DNA of 64,000 bases from Paragordius varius (lineage: Eukaryota; Nematomorpha), in contig OZ176059.1 in the NCBI GenBank assembly GCA_964247055.1, forward strand, positions 1,240,001 to 1,304,000, in the 5' to 3' direction. The translations under genes were made by a program, and so were the position numbers. Position 1 is the first letter of the stretch. Each line of letters starts with the position of its first letter. This document shows positions 33,249 to 46,800 of the stretch, piece by piece. The notes beneath the pieces are model-generated. The model saw only the letters and a program-made list of their open reading frames with translations, had not been told where the DNA came from and did no database searches.

Positions 33249-36200
33249 GGTAAATGACGGATTAATAATTTTTATATTAGCAACGATTGTCAAATCCGTG
33301 AAATAATGATATAAACGAAATCTAAACTAAAAATATAATTGAAAATGACATATATGGTACAATAAAAAATTAAACAGATAATATATTTTATTGTAATATA
33401 AATTACCATATTATAGAAACCTTAAATTTTTTTATGTAAAACTCATCATTTTTGCGTTACAAAATATGGTATAGAGATAATTAAAAAAATCCCATATATA
33501 TATATATATATATATTTCACATTTTTCTCACATAGTTTATATTAAAAAACACAACACATGAGTTCAAAAGTAAGACTGTCTTTTTTGTTAAGAAATATAT
33601 TTATATATTTATCTTTTTGTCTTTATATAAATTAAAATTTAATTTTATTGCAGATTTAATAAGAAAAGACCCAACCTTAGCAAACATAGTTTTCCCCGTC
33701 CCAGGTGGGCCATAAAACAAGAGATTACGATACAAACCTTGATTCGATTTGGTTTGACGTGTGGATATGGCAATTTCCCTCAACCGTTCTTCCAATGTAG
33801 GCTAATAAAAGTTTATGCAAAAAAACAGAATAAATATAAACTTTATTATAATTATAATTTTTTTCGGTTGTTTTAAGCTTTAGGAAAAAATATAAATAAA
33901 AAATAAATTTTTACAAGTTTGTTTCAAAAAACAACAAGATAAATGATTGAGTTGACTTCTAAAACGACAAAAATAGAGGGTTAACCCCAAAAAAATTTCT
34001 GGTAATGTTTAATAAAAAATTTTTGGGGAATATTTTTGAAAAATAAAATCAAACTTACGCTTAAAATGACACCAGATAGGGCATTTTCGGCACGCATTGT
34101 ACTCCGTTTAATATACTAAATTATAATGTAATGTATAAATTTATACCAAATTTATCTAAATAAAAAAGAATAAAATTTTCAATTTTTTCTTTACATAAAG
34201 TAAAAAATTATATATACCATTTACAGTTCAAATTCACCCTTGAACAATTTAAATTCACCCTCGAACAATTCAAATTTATTCTAAAATAAATTAAGTGTTT
34301 GTTTTTTCTAAATTAAAAATTACTATTTTTTAATATTTTTAAAATATGAAGTTCTGTTTAAAATTAATATAATGCTGAAAAAATAATAAACTATGTCGTA
34401 AAAATATATTTCTCATAAATAATGAGTTATATTATCCCGAAAACACATAATAAATTTTTAGGGTTAATTTTAATTGTTCAAAGGCGAATTTAATTGTAAA
34501 TGGTATTTCAAAGTCCTATTGACATCCACCCCGCCGCAGTGTTGACTGGGGCATGAAAATGCCTATGCCCTAACAGCAAAGGCTCGTTTCTAATGATCTG
34601 TAAAATCATTTAATGGTTGCAAACAAGGGCATGTGTACTACGTAAAAAAACGCCTCAAATTACCAAGAAGTATATATATATATATACCATTTACAATTGA
34701 AATTCACCTTTGAACAATTCAAATTCACTTTCGAACAATTCAAATTCACTCTTGAACAATTCAAATTCACCTTTGAACAATTCAAATTCATCCTTGAAAA
34801 TTGAAATTCACACTTTAAATAAATTATGTGTTTTCGGGATAACATAACTCATCATTTATATGAAATATATTTTTAGAACATAGTTTATTGTTTTTTCAGC
34901 ATTATAATAACTTTAAACAAATTTTCATATTTTAAATATATTATAAAATAAAGGTAATTTTTAATCTTAAAAACACATAATTTATTTTAGGGTGAATTTG
35001 AACTGTAAATGGTATATTATAAATATTATTTCGAGGTACGTTAACTTACTCCGAATCTAGAGTATCATCCCCCCTACCTTTATGATGATGAAATAATTCC
35101 TTTAATTATTTCAATATAATGTGTCAAATATTTTTATTAAAAAACTATTGAAATCTCCTTAAATTATTAATTAATAAGGCTAAAACAAAGTCCACCAATA
35201 AAATTTGATAGGCTAAATAATAATATATATATATACATATATAAAATTCTTTAAAAAATTGACAATATATTAAAAAAAACTCATCATGAATATAAAAAAA
35301 AGAAAAAAACCTTTATAGGATGTTTCAAAAGTTCAGTTAGGGTAAAACGAGACGTGTCACGAATCAAAGACGGTTTTCCTAACCGATCGCCAATATATTT
35401 AGCGGTAACGCTTGTACCCTGTTTAGCGGTATATGCTCCTAGAGCTATAAGTGATATACCACCGGCCTTTTTAATTAAATACAGATATGCAAATATATAG
35501 ACAAGAAAAAAATTATAAGATTTAAAGTAATTAATAAACATTCAGCTTTAAGGGTAAAAAATTTTATTTGCGTTTAAAAAAAAATGGCGTCATGAGATTT
35601 AAGTATTACCAAAAAAAAATATTAAACATAACATTTGTTTGAAAATGATATATTTTCTACAAAAAAACGCAGGAAAGTGATATATTAGGATTGTGTACAG
35701 GCAAAATTATATTCATAACATAATCAAAGCATTCCATACTCCTCTTTAGTTTTTATTAATTATTCCAATATAAAAATGTTATCACAAACACTAAAAATTG
35801 AAATTATAAGGACAAAACGTTAAAATATAAAGACAAAGATTTTTTTGTTCAAAAGACAACCATACTTTATCAAAACTTAATTCTTTTTCCAATATAAATT
35901 ATTTAATACTAGAATTGTTAAATATTTAATTGATTATGTTACCGATTCACATCTCTATTTCGTATTTTGAAATCTAACACACTGATTTATATGTAAAAAA
36001 AATAAATTTAAAAAGTATGATTATTTCTAAAAACCTTATATTTTTACGTTTTGTCCGTATAAAATCAATTTTTGGTGTAATTTCAAAAAAAAGATAGAAA
36101 CAACACAAAAAAATGGATATGATTGAAAAAATCTTTGAAAAATTAAATTTTCATTGTAAAAATTCAGTTATAACTATAATAATTTATCTTACCATGGCTA

Positions 36201-39200
36201 ATATTTTATTCCAATCCGAAAGGAAGGAATCAAATCCAGCACCCAATATACTCGTAACAGATCTATAACACAATAAAAAATAAAATTAAGGTAATAATAA
36301 ACCACAAAAAAATAAAAAAAAATTCATTCATGAGAGATTTTAGTTTTAAAATATAATGTATTTATTACATGGATGGCTCAATATATTCGTATCATGCCAT
36401 TTTTTTATAAAACAAAATAATTTTTAAAGCTATTTATTTTTAAACAGTATATATACAATAAATGATATTTAACAAATAAAAAAATTAAAAAAAACATCGT
36501 AATTAAATTATTATGTTTACATATTTTTAAAAAAAGGGCAAATAAAATTCTTAAGGGGGAATACATAATTCTTAAAGGCACTATAAAATATTAAGAAATA
36601 ATCGAAATTGTTTAAGAGTTAATTCACTTGCTTAAGGAATTTATATTCTCAGGGGGAAAATTTTATTTGTGGAAAATAGATAAAATAATAAATTGTTTAC
36701 TATTTAAATTTTATACTCTTAAAAGCAGCTTAATTCTAAAAACTTAGTAAATATAAAAAATGATAAGAGGGGTAAATTATAATTAGTTTAAAATAACAAA
36801 TTTGTTTTTAAAGGCATTTTTTAATAAATATAATTTAAAGATTAAATTTAAGACGCTTAAAAAGGTAAATAAAATTATATTTTAATCATCTATAAAAAAT
36901 TTATCTACAAGCAATCAAAAAAAATTCTAACTTAATGCATTCATCACAGTGGATCTTCAAAATTAAAGGAAGCATATTAAGATAAATTTTCACTACATAT
37001 TCCATTTTTATGTTAATACTTCGCAAAACTTTATTTTCTAAGATTTAATTTAGCATGCCATACACAATAAATGATAAATAATTTGTTAAATTTTTACTAT
37101 AAGAAACTTATGATAATACATAAAAACAAACACTAAATATCGCAATTATACGGACAAAAGACAAAAAATTTTCAAAAGACAAATATTTTTTTTGCAATAG
37201 ACAACCCCACACATAAATTTTTAAACGTTATAATATTTCCTATATTATATTATTAGGTTAGTAGTTACAATTGTGGTAAAATATGAAATAATTGATTGTG
37301 TTACCAATCTATAAATCTTTATTTCTAAAAAATAACCCATTTTTTACACGGGGTGGGCCTGAAAACTGGGGGCCTAATTCAAAAAGAGGGCGAAGCTATT
37401 GTCGGGGCATTCCTTAATGATTATATTTTTTCGATATTTGGATTTGAATGGGTGTACCGGTTTTCCGGAAACAGATTACAAAGCCAGCATTTTCCATTTT
37501 TATAATTACATAGAGTTTGCAGTTGTTTAAAAGAGTGAACGCAGCCGACTAAGACTTTGTGTGCAGCCCGCGAAAAATTTGAAAATCCATAATAATTTGC
37601 AAAATGTGCTGCGCATTAAATTTTGGTAAAATTTGTATTTTCCTTAATAAATGTTCTGATTAAATCTATCCAATTAGCAAGAATTTAAATATTGTTTGTT
37701 ATATCATGTTTTTTGCATTTATTACTACAGTTTTACGGGTACTAATAAATTATTTTTATGAATGTGCCCATATATACATATTTCGAATGCAGACAGAGTG
37801 TTGGAATGTTTAAATTAAAAATGTTACCCGCGCGCAAAACCATTCGTGTTATAAACCCATGGTTTAAAACACAAATCTTATAAATCAAGGTTTACTAAAA
37901 GTACACAATGATTGAGTCTTTTGAAAAAAAAAGCATTCTTATAAAATTAAGCAAAAAACTGAAAAAACTTATAAAATAAATGCATCATAAACTTGATTGA
38001 TTCTAGCGTAGTTATCCGCTGTTCCTGAGCCTGTAAACGTAAGCGTTCAAGGATTAAATCACGATTTTCGCGTTCAACTTTAGCCTTGGCCCGGGCTTCC
38101 ATTTCAATGCGTTCCAATTCCTTTTCATGTCGGGCCTTAAGTTCATAATCAATCGTGGCTAAAAATTAATATACCATTTACAGTTCAAATTCACCCTAAA
38201 ATAGTTTTATGTGTTTTCAAACTAATATAACTCATTATTAATATGAAATATATGCTTATGGTACAGTTTATTATTTTTTCAGTATTATTTTAATTTAAAA
38301 CAAAATTTTTATTTTTGAAAAATATATGAAATATAGGAAATTTTTAATCTCAAAAAACATATATTTTATTTAAGGGTGAATTTGAATTGTTCAAGGGTGA
38401 AATTTAATTGTAAATGGTAAATAAACTTTTTTTTATAGGTTTGTTTGACTTTTACAATAAAAACTGAAATTATACAGACGATAAAAAAAACGTAAAAATT
38501 TATAAAGACAAATCTTTTTTTTTCACGAAAGACAACACCATACTTTATCATAACTTTATTTTTTCGATATAAACTATTTAATTACAATTGTTATATATAT
38601 ATATATATATATATATAGAATTAATTGTGTCACCAATATACATATCAATTTTATAATATGCAATTTAAAACATTGAGTTATATTTTAAAAAATAAAGTTT
38701 AAAAAGTATAGTTTTCTTTTTAGAAAAAATAATTGTCTTTATATTTTTACATTTTGTCCGTATAATTCCAATATTTAATGTAATTTCTGATTGGACCTGC
38801 AGAGTTAAAAAAAGTTAAATCAATTACATTTTATTATTAAATTTTTACACAGATAATCAAAATAATCCCTTAAATAAAAAGTTTTATAACAACCGCTAAT
38901 ATAGATAATAATTATTTGTAAAATGTAAAAATTTAAAAGATTGGAAATAAAACAAATACTTTAATAAAGACCAAGAGATATGATTAGGAAAATATTGATT
39001 AAATTAAAAAAACAAACACTATTTTTTTAAAATAATGAAAAAATTGTAAACCTTACATCAGGAAATATATTGTGTAAAATTGAAAGAATTACTTACGCAT
39101 TATCAATAATTTAAATAAAAAAAGCTAATATTGTGTATGATATGAAATAAAAATTTCCAATTTTCGACAAAAAAAGTTTTTATCGAAAAAAAAAATATTT

Positions 39201-39585
39201 TATTTCATATGCATCCTAGATTATTTTATTAATAAAGTAATATTAGAGTGTTAATGTTTCAATTTTACTGCAAACTCTTATGAAAAAAAAGTTTAACAAA
39301 ATGCTAGACTATTGTAGTTAGACAATGTAAGAATATTGGTGTTTTAAGGTATCAATTTTTATATGAATAAAAACTCAAAACAGGGGCATGTCCAACACGT
39401 CGCCCTCCGAAACTCTAAGAGCGGTCCGCGAAAATCTTAGAAAATCAATAATATGCTAACACAAATCTAATTAAAATTGAGAATTTCACAAATAATTTTT
39501 GCTAAATAAGTCTATCCAATTGTCAGGAACTAGAAAAAAATTGTTATATCGGATGATTTGCATTTTACAGTTTTAAATCCAATAA

Positions 39586-39624
<39 letters not shown>

Positions 39625-41636
39625 GGAATAATTCAGCAAAAATAATATAAATTTATTATAATATTTCGATTACTACAAGTAATCTTTGTCAAACGTAAAA
39701 ATAAAATAAAAATATAAACTAAAATTTAAATTATAAAATAGAAAATCGAATATATGTGTTAATGCCCATATACTTTTCGAATGCAACCCGTGGGATAATT
39801 CGATTTTAAATTCGACCCGCCCACTAAACCATTTATGTTAGACACCTACCTCTCTGTTTTAAAGAAATATCAATTTTTTGCAAAACTTTAAAAGTTTATC
39901 TCTCTCTTAATGTTAAAATTAAGCATTCAAATAAAAAAAAATTGTGTAAAACAAAATTAATTCTTTTAACCTTTGCGCATAGCTTCCTGTTTTTGAACAC
40001 TTTCCTCTTGCCTACGTAAATTTTCTTCATTCATTCTTTGCTATCAAATAGAATTTATGATATATATTTGATGGAAAAAAACCGCAATTCCCAATTATTA
40101 TCAACATAAAAGAAATAATGTAATTGTTAATTTCGGGCAAAATTATTTTATGCTTTTAAAAAAAATTAAAAAATTAAAAAAAAAAATTAAAAATTTACTT
40201 GCTGTCCTAATTGATCTTCATATCGTTTACGAGCTAATTGATCTTGATATTGGGCTCTCTAGCAAAGCAAAAAAATAAAAAAATCTCAACAATTGAATAT
40301 TTTTTATTACGGATTAAAATTATGTTTTTGATACATCAGCCAAAAGCGCGACGTTAACCACAAATATATAATATATATTATTATTATATATGCAATTATA
40401 ATTCAGCTAAAATAATCAAACGTAAAAAATAAAATTAAAATATAAACTAAAATTTAAAGAATTGCATACATAATAATACAATCACACTTCAGCATAAACA
40501 ATATCCAATATATATTATTATTCAACAAAAAATCAAATTTTGTTTTTTTGTTTTTCGTTATAAAAAATCTTGAACACATATTTAAATTTTGATATTTGAA
40601 AACCTTTTTTAACTTTGTCACCAAAAATTTTTTTTCTGAAATCTGCATTAAGTGTCATTAATACGTATTCTTTAATATAAATGCATTATTCAAGGAATAT
40701 GAAAAAAAAATGTTTAAATTAGTAGTTTATATTAAAAATTGATTCAAAACTTTAATGATAAAACTTTCGAGAAAAAATGTTCCTTAATTTTTATTAAAAA
40801 AAACCATTTTTTGAACAAAAAATAAAAAAATAAAACGTAAAAACCTGTTGACTTTGCTTAGTTTCTTCTGCCATAAGCTTACGTTTTTCCTCGTAATGTA
40901 TCTTTTGTTGTTCAACTTTCATTTGTTCAATGTTAGATTCATATTCCTATACATACATTAAACAATTTTCAAAAATAATTTATTTTGATGATTTTTTTTA
41001 ACTTATAATAAAATACTTTAATTTTTGATTGATGTTCAATTTGTTTCGTTTTTTCCTGAGTTTTGGCCAATTCTAATGCCTCCTTAGCATTTCCTAATAA
41101 AAACGATAATAATCATACAATAAAAATTGAAACATTTATAAAAAACTTTGTGTGAAAAAAATATTTTTTTTAATACATTTAATTTAAAAAATTACTTATA
41201 ATACTAATTATGAAAATTGTGAGGAATGGGTAGGGTTGCGTTACCATGTTAAATATTTTTTCCTGTGCAACCCAAAACAATAGGAAAAATATAAAAAAAT
41301 CAAAGGATTAAAAAGGGTTTGTATTTTAAAAATCATTTAACATTAAGTTGTTATGTTTTGTCTGTTTTTAATTTTGAATGTTGGTATAACAAAAATTGTT
41401 GGGATTTTTATTTTGAAAAAAATAAGCAAATTTTTACTAGATTGTTCCAATTCACGAGCGGCTTTAGCGGCCCGTTCAAGAGCAGATGAATCAAATCGAT
41501 ACGCTTCCATCCCTTTTGGTGGATTATTTTGATCCGCATTTGTATTAGGGTTGTTTTGAGAAGGTGTATTAGGTGGTGGTATGTTAGTACCTCCAGGATA
41601 TTGTGGAGGACTACCAAATCCGAATAGCCAAGACAT
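29749..41636 (-). CDS. ATAD3: ATAD3 mitochondrial inner-membrane AAA ATPase
   Basis: Sixteen exons on the minus strand: 41636-41438, 41093-41017, 40946-40845, 40258-40199, 40040-39971, 38158-37993, 36262-36193, 35466-35311, 34115-34059, 33801-33676, 32799-32675, 32325-32274, 31650-31580, 31079-30909, 30590-30482, 29853-29749. They join to 571 residues, close to the usual ATAD3 length. It starts MSWLFGFG with a proline/Asn-rich segment and the family block [12 protein letters not shown] Gln/Glu/Lys-rich coiled coil covers about 66-225, and a hydrophobic membrane segment about 249-262. The AAA module has Walker A GPPGTGKT at 350-357, Walker [10 protein letters not shown] at 404-412, and sensor and arginine region LVLASN...AINDR at 447-464. 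All ATPase residues look intact. ATAD3 proteins span the inner membrane and affect nucleoids, cristae and cholesterol or lipid handling. The gene is head to head with PMPCA. Its introns carry many MITEs. Confidence 0.96.
32800..32827. repeat. ATAD3: (TA)n tract forming the acceptor of ATAD3 exon 11
   Basis: The TA run reads, on the minus strand, directly into the AG before exon 11, which starts at 32799. There is no pyrimidine tract. Confidence 0.85.
32828..33058. mobile_element. Near-perfect hairpin element between two TA tracts
   Basis: Arms of about 95 bp (AGTCATGAATCC ... AACAAGAGCTTTA on the left, its reverse complement from TAAAGCTCTTG to CATGACT on the right) surround a loop of about 40 bases. 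(TA)n tracts flank it on both sides, consistent with insertion into TA. It lies in ATAD3 intron 10. The high identity of the arms suggests a recent insertion. Confidence 0.8.
33084..33217. mobile_element. Family E palindromic MITE, short copy
   Basis: Starts AGTATGCATTTTAATGGTTC and ends TTATTAAAATGCATACT, with GCAACACAGTGTATG inside. About 134 bp, flanked by (TA)n on both sides, in ATAD3 intron 10. Confidence 0.75.
34215..34505. mobile_element. Family A MITE in ATAD3 intron 8
   Basis: TACCATTTACAGTTC at the left, TTGTAAATGGTA at the right, two to three 21-bp units in the left arm and two in the right, AT-rich core. Confidence 0.8.
34685..35014. mobile_element. Family A MITE with expanded left arm
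   Basis: Same ends as the neighbouring copy. The left arm has about six 21-bp units (TTCAAATTCACCCTTGAAC type), the right arm only one. The open frame seen here is just the seven-residue translation of the 21-bp unit. Confidence 0.8.
35787..36078. mobile_element. Family B MITE in ATAD3 intron 7
   Basis: Left end CACTAAAAATTGAAATTAT with GGACAAAACGTT; right end ACGTTTTGTCCGTATAAAAT and TTTTTGGTG. The ends are somewhat diverged. Confidence 0.65.
37130..37330. mobile_element. Truncated family B MITE
   Basis: Left end CACTAAATATCGCAATTATA with CGGACAAAAGAC is present together with part of the core (ATTGTGTTACCAATCTATAA). The right end is missing. Confidence 0.45.
37533..37861. mobile_element. 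hAT-like element (family C) with exact 8-bp duplication
   Basis: The left end has GCAGCCCGCGAAAAATTTG; the right end has CGCGCAAAACCATTCGTG and ACCCATG. The flanks GTTTAAAA at 37525-37532 and 37862-37869 are identical. 329 bp, in ATAD3 intron 6. Confidence 0.7.
38172..38419. mobile_element. Family A MITE next to the ATAD3 exon 6 acceptor
   Basis: TACCATTTACAGTTC to TTGTAAATGGTA, 248 bp, with few 21-bp units. On the minus strand its last base is 13 bases from the first base of exon 6 (38158). The branch point and most of the acceptor region of intron 5 must therefore be element-derived or squeezed into the remaining bases. Confidence 0.8.
38454..38783. mobile_element. Family B MITE in ATAD3 intron 5
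   Basis: Left AATAAAAACTGAAATTATAC and AAAACGTAAAAATTTATAAA; right ACATTTTGTCCGTATAATTC and AATATTTAATG. It contains a (TA)n tract of about 20 bp. Confidence 0.7.
39381..39856. mobile_element. hAT-like element (family C) in ATAD3 intron 5
   Basis: Begins CAGGGGCATGTCCAACACG with GCGGTCCGCGAAAATC. Ends with CCATTTATGTTAGACACC and ACCTCTCTG. A (TA)n tract sits inside. The flanks no longer show a clear duplication. Confidence 0.65.
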
Positions 41637-41804
41637 ATTTTTGTGTAATATGTAAAAAATTTAACGAACTTTACGGATTTATATATTGAAAATGAAAAAA
41701 AAAGTTTAAATGTTACTAGATGAGTAAAAAAACGTGATAGGATTTAAAAATGTGCATGTATGCGAAAACCATCAACTTTCATACAATTTAAAAAATAACT
41801 TTCA
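41637..41804. promoter_or_regulatory. Shared divergent promoter of ATAD3 and PMPCA
   Basis: Only 168 bp separate the two start codons, which point away from each other. This stretch must contain both 5' UTRs and a common core promoter. No clear TATA box or known factor site can be picked out by eye in this AT-rich DNA. Shared control would couple two mitochondrial-protein genes. Confidence 0.65.
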
Positions 41805-42590
41805 ATGAAATCTTTGTTGCGAAAAACAATCAATTACAGTTTACGTAAGGCTAGTAGCCGATGTATGGTACCTTTATCACAACAATTACCTAGTTTACCA
41901 AATTATTCAGGCAAAAATCTAGCAAAAACCCATTCTAATGATACCCAAATCACTAAACTTTCAAACGGTCTTACTGTAGCAACTGAAAATAGATTTGGAC
42001 ACTTTTGTACGGTTGGGATATGTATAAAATCGGGTTCTCGTTTTGAAGTCGCTTATCCCAGAGGAATTAATCATTTTTTGGAAAAACTAGCATTTAATGT
42101 ATGTTTAGCATTTGAGTGTTTAACATAAGATAATCACTTCAAACGAATGTTAATACTTATTTTATCATAATTTAGAGTACTCATAATTACAAGAATAAAG
42201 ATCACATTCTTGCCGAATTTGAAAAGCAATGCGGAATTTTCGATTGTCAGGCATCAAGGTACTTATCCTTATATAAATTGTTTTGCAAATTGTTGATTTT
42301 AAATATTTTGTTCATGGATTTATTAACTTTATTTATAGATTTCCTTTATTAATAACATACATTATAAAACAATTTGAAATTATCACGACTAAATGTTAGA
42401 GCAAAAGGAATATTTTTTAAATAAGTTATGTCCATATTTTCATACAATAATCTTATTTAGGTAAAACCAATCGTTTTGGCTAAGATTTTTATTGGTAAAA
42501 CTCTCTTTTATATATTACATTTTTATTAATATGAAAATAAGTTATAATTAAAAAATCAAGGTGTAAATAAGGTATGTCAGTCCGTGTATG

Positions 42591-42641
<51 letters not shown>

Positions 42642-43756
42642 ATCTTTAGTAAATCTTTATTTCTATTTTCTCTTTAGGGACACATTAATATACGCCGCCT
42701 CGGCCGAACTTAAGGGTATTGATAAAGTGGTGGACATTTTGTCGGAAATTGTTTTACAACCTCATTTTATCGATTCTGAGGTTATTTGAAATTAAAATAT
42801 TTTAATTTTGAAATTTAATTTGTTCTCATAGTTATAAAATCATTTTATACATTATTGGGGCCAATTTTATTTAATGAAGATTATTGTTTATGAATTAAAT
42901 ATTGTAAAATGTAGGTATTACGCCATATATCATATGATAAAAAACACAGTAAAATTATAAATTATTTCTTTTAAATGACTTAATATAATAACGATTAAAA
43001 TATTTTATGCAACTTAAAAACGAAAATTAAAATCAAAAATTATGAATATTACAGTGTAACATAGATAACTTGTGAAATAAATTTCTTAATTTGCAGCCGT
43101 TTATTAACAATTATATGGCTATTAATTATTTTATAATATGAGCCATATTTTTTTTAAAAATTTTTTAATATAAAAATATCTGTTTAAAATATGTATGGTT
43201 AAGGGTCCCCTTTAATTTAATAGTTCCAAATCTAATCCCAATATATTTATTTATTAAATCATTACTTTTAAAACTTGGTTACATTTTTTTAAGGATATTA
43301 TTTTTTTTCAATTGATATTAAATAATCGTTATGCTTTTTACGTTTTTTACCAACCTAAGTTTTTCAATGTGAATTCGAACGAATTTTGCATTATTATATA
43401 AGTTTTATCTATAAAGTATAATTTGGTATTTTAATTTAAATCACACAATTGTTAAATAGTTTATTTTTGCAAATGTCGTTTTAAACAAAACTATTCTTTA
43501 CTTTTAAAGTAACTTTTTGAAAATTATTGTTTAATAAAGATCATTTTTGAATGCTACTAAATATATTATTATCCATACATACATACATTATTATAGTTGG
43601 TTAATGCACGTAAAGCTATAACCTTTGAACTTGAAGATATGGGACTTAAACCAGATCAGGAACCGCTATTGATGGATTTAATACACGCGGTTACTTATTA
43701 ATTTTTAAGATAATAAAATGATTTTTAAATGATTTAAATTGTTTGATTTATAGATA

Positions 43757-43804
<48 letters not shown>

Positions 43805-46800
43805 AATTTTGGTAAATAGAGAAATTTTTACCAATTAGTATAGAGAAAAGTGGTGTATTTTTGAAAATTGTGATTCCGTTCCTATATCGACGTATACCAT
43901 TTACAGTTCAAATTCACCCTTTAACAATTCAAATTCATTCTTGAACAATTCAAATTCACCCTTGAACAATTCAAATTCACCCTAAAAATATTTTGTGTTT
44001 TCGATATAACTCATTGTTGAATGAAATATTTTTTCAGTATTATTTTAATTTTGAACAAAATTTTATTTTTTAAAAATGTAAAAAAATATAAGTAATTTTT
44101 AATCTTAAAAAACATTTAATTAATTTAGGGTGATTTTGAATTGTTCGAGGGTGAATTTGAATTATAAATGGTATATTAAAACAAGGCAAAACGAAATCCT
44201 TTTATATAATGATTAAATTACAATTTTTAATTGGTAAAATAATTTATACTTTTTGTTTTCACAATATGTTTGAAATAATTTTAGGCAGCTTTTCGTGACA
44301 ACACATTAGGCTTACCCAAATTGTGTCCAACGGAAAATATTGTTAAAATTGATCGGGAAATGCTTTACACGTATATGAGGGATCATTTTATCCCTGAGAG
44401 GATAGCGATCGTTGGTGTAGGTATGGCAAAAACTTTTTTTTGTTTCCATATTCCTTTTTTGAAAAAGTTTGCGCATAATTTGAGCAATATATATATTTAT
44501 ATATATATATAAGATTTTTTGATAAAAACATTTCCAATAGATTATTATTTCTGAAAAAATTTAAGTAATGATTTCATTTTTTGGCTTTAACGGGGTTTTA
44601 AATTTGTTCTATGTTTGTTGATTTATACATATTTAATTTTTAACTTTTTATTTAAATGCTGAATAACAAATATATAAATTTGAAAAATATCTAGTCTTTT
44701 ACAATAGTTATACATATATAATAGATTACTTGCATTATTAAGGTTATAACATATTATTAATGTGTAATACTACATTTATAAAATCAACAATTTTTCGCAA
44801 CTATGGTGTTTATTTTGGAAATCAGTCGCTCTCTACTTACATATATACGTTTAGGGAATACTTTTAAAATACGGAGTGTTGTAATTTTCATTTATTACTT
44901 TTTTATTGTGGTTTAAAGTTATTTTGAATTATCCTAAAAAAATTTCTATATATAATGGATAAAATTATAACTAAGGTTATCGATTCTATTTTTTTTATAT
45001 TGTTTGATTTATTAATTGCTGTATGTGTAAAAACATAATACAGTAAAATATATATGGCTAGTTTTTCATTAATTAATCCCAGATATATCGTATACGATAA
45101 AGGGAAATATTATTCGCTTAAAGTTAACGCATTTTACTATTAACCAATCAGTTTAAATTCACTCTTGAACAGTTCAAATGCACCCTTGAACAATTCAATT
45201 TCACCCTCAAATAAATTACGTGTTTTGGAACTAACATAAATTATTATTAATATGAAATATATTTTTACGACATAGTTTATCATTTTTTAAGTATTTTTTT
45301 AATTTTAAACAAAATTTTATTTTTTAAAAATATGAAAAAAAATATATAAGTAATTTTTATAATCTTAAAAAACACATATATTTTAGGGTGAATTTGAATC
45401 GTTTTCGAGGGTGAATTTGAACTGTTTTCGAGGGTGAATTTAAATTGTTCAAGGGTGATTTAAACTGTTCGAAGGTGAATTTGAACTGTAAATGATATAA
45501 ATGCTATTTATTTTTTCAAAATTTAATTTTATCATTTATTTTTCTTTAAAAAATGTTATTTCACCAAAGGTATTGAACATGAACGCCTCTTGGAAGCCAT
45601 AGATAAAACATTTGTGAAAAAAATTCCAATTTGGATGACTTATACGCCCCCATCACAACAAAACGATTCTGCAAACGCGACAAAGTTTGAATCTATCGGT
45701 CCAGGGGTAGATACCTCAGTAGCTCAATACACGGGCGGTTTAATTAGGGTTATAACTGATATTTGTTGAAATTATACTATGCTATTTAAACCTTAAATTC
45801 ACCCTCGAACAATTCGAAATCACCCTTGAACATTTCATATTCACTCACGAACAATTCAAATTTACCCTCAAATAAATATAATATGTTTTTTAAGATTAAA
45901 AATTACCTATATTTTAATATATTTTTAAAAAACAAAATTTTGTTTTAAATTAAAATAATACTGAAAAAATAATTAACTATGCCATAAAGATATATTTTAT
46001 ATTAATAATGAATTATATTAGTTCGAAAACCCATAATTTATTTTTAGGGTGAATTTGAATTGTTCAAGGGTGAATTTGAATTGTTCAAGGGTGAATTGAA
46101 CTGTAAATGGTATATATACTGTGCAATTAACACCTCAAATTCACCCTTGGACATTTTTAACTTTAAGTTAACTCTTGTACAATTTAAATCGATCCTGAAC
46201 AGAAATTATGTGTTTTATGGGCTACTAATATGACTCATTATCGAGAGATGAAATGTTTTTATTTTTTATGAATGTCACAAAATTAGGTAATTCTTGACAT
46301 TCAAACAAGGATCTATAATTTATTTTAGGATTTTACAAAAAATACCCAGTTTTTTTAAAAAGAAACCCAGTTTTTGAACATTTGCGATCATACAATCAAA
46401 ATGAAATTGTTTAGTTTTTTATTCCATTTTTTAAGATACTGACCAAAATTATTAATAATTTTGACCATTTATTGCGATCTTACTGGCAAAATAAAATTAA
46501 TTAGTTTTCAAGACTATTTTAAATAACGAGTTATTACCATATTTAATTTAAATTAGGATAGCTATATTTTTGTGATTATTGATTATCAAAAAATTTTTTA
46601 ATTAGCCAGTTTTAAATTAAACATTAATTGTGACAAAAATTTAGAATTTTAAGGCGCGTGATATATACATATTTTTTGTGATTGGAAAAGCAAAAAAAAA
46701 TTTTGAAATTACATAGATATCACTATGTAATTAACGATGTAATATAATAGCGTTTTTATTAGATTGATTCTTAGACATTTTTGATATAAAATATATATAT

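Noticed and set aside
34685-34845. Regular 21-bp spaced repeats resembling a CRISPR array or a repeat protein
   Set aside because: Units are directly adjacent without unique spacers, form one arm of an inverted-repeat MITE, and recur in other copies. This is animal DNA.
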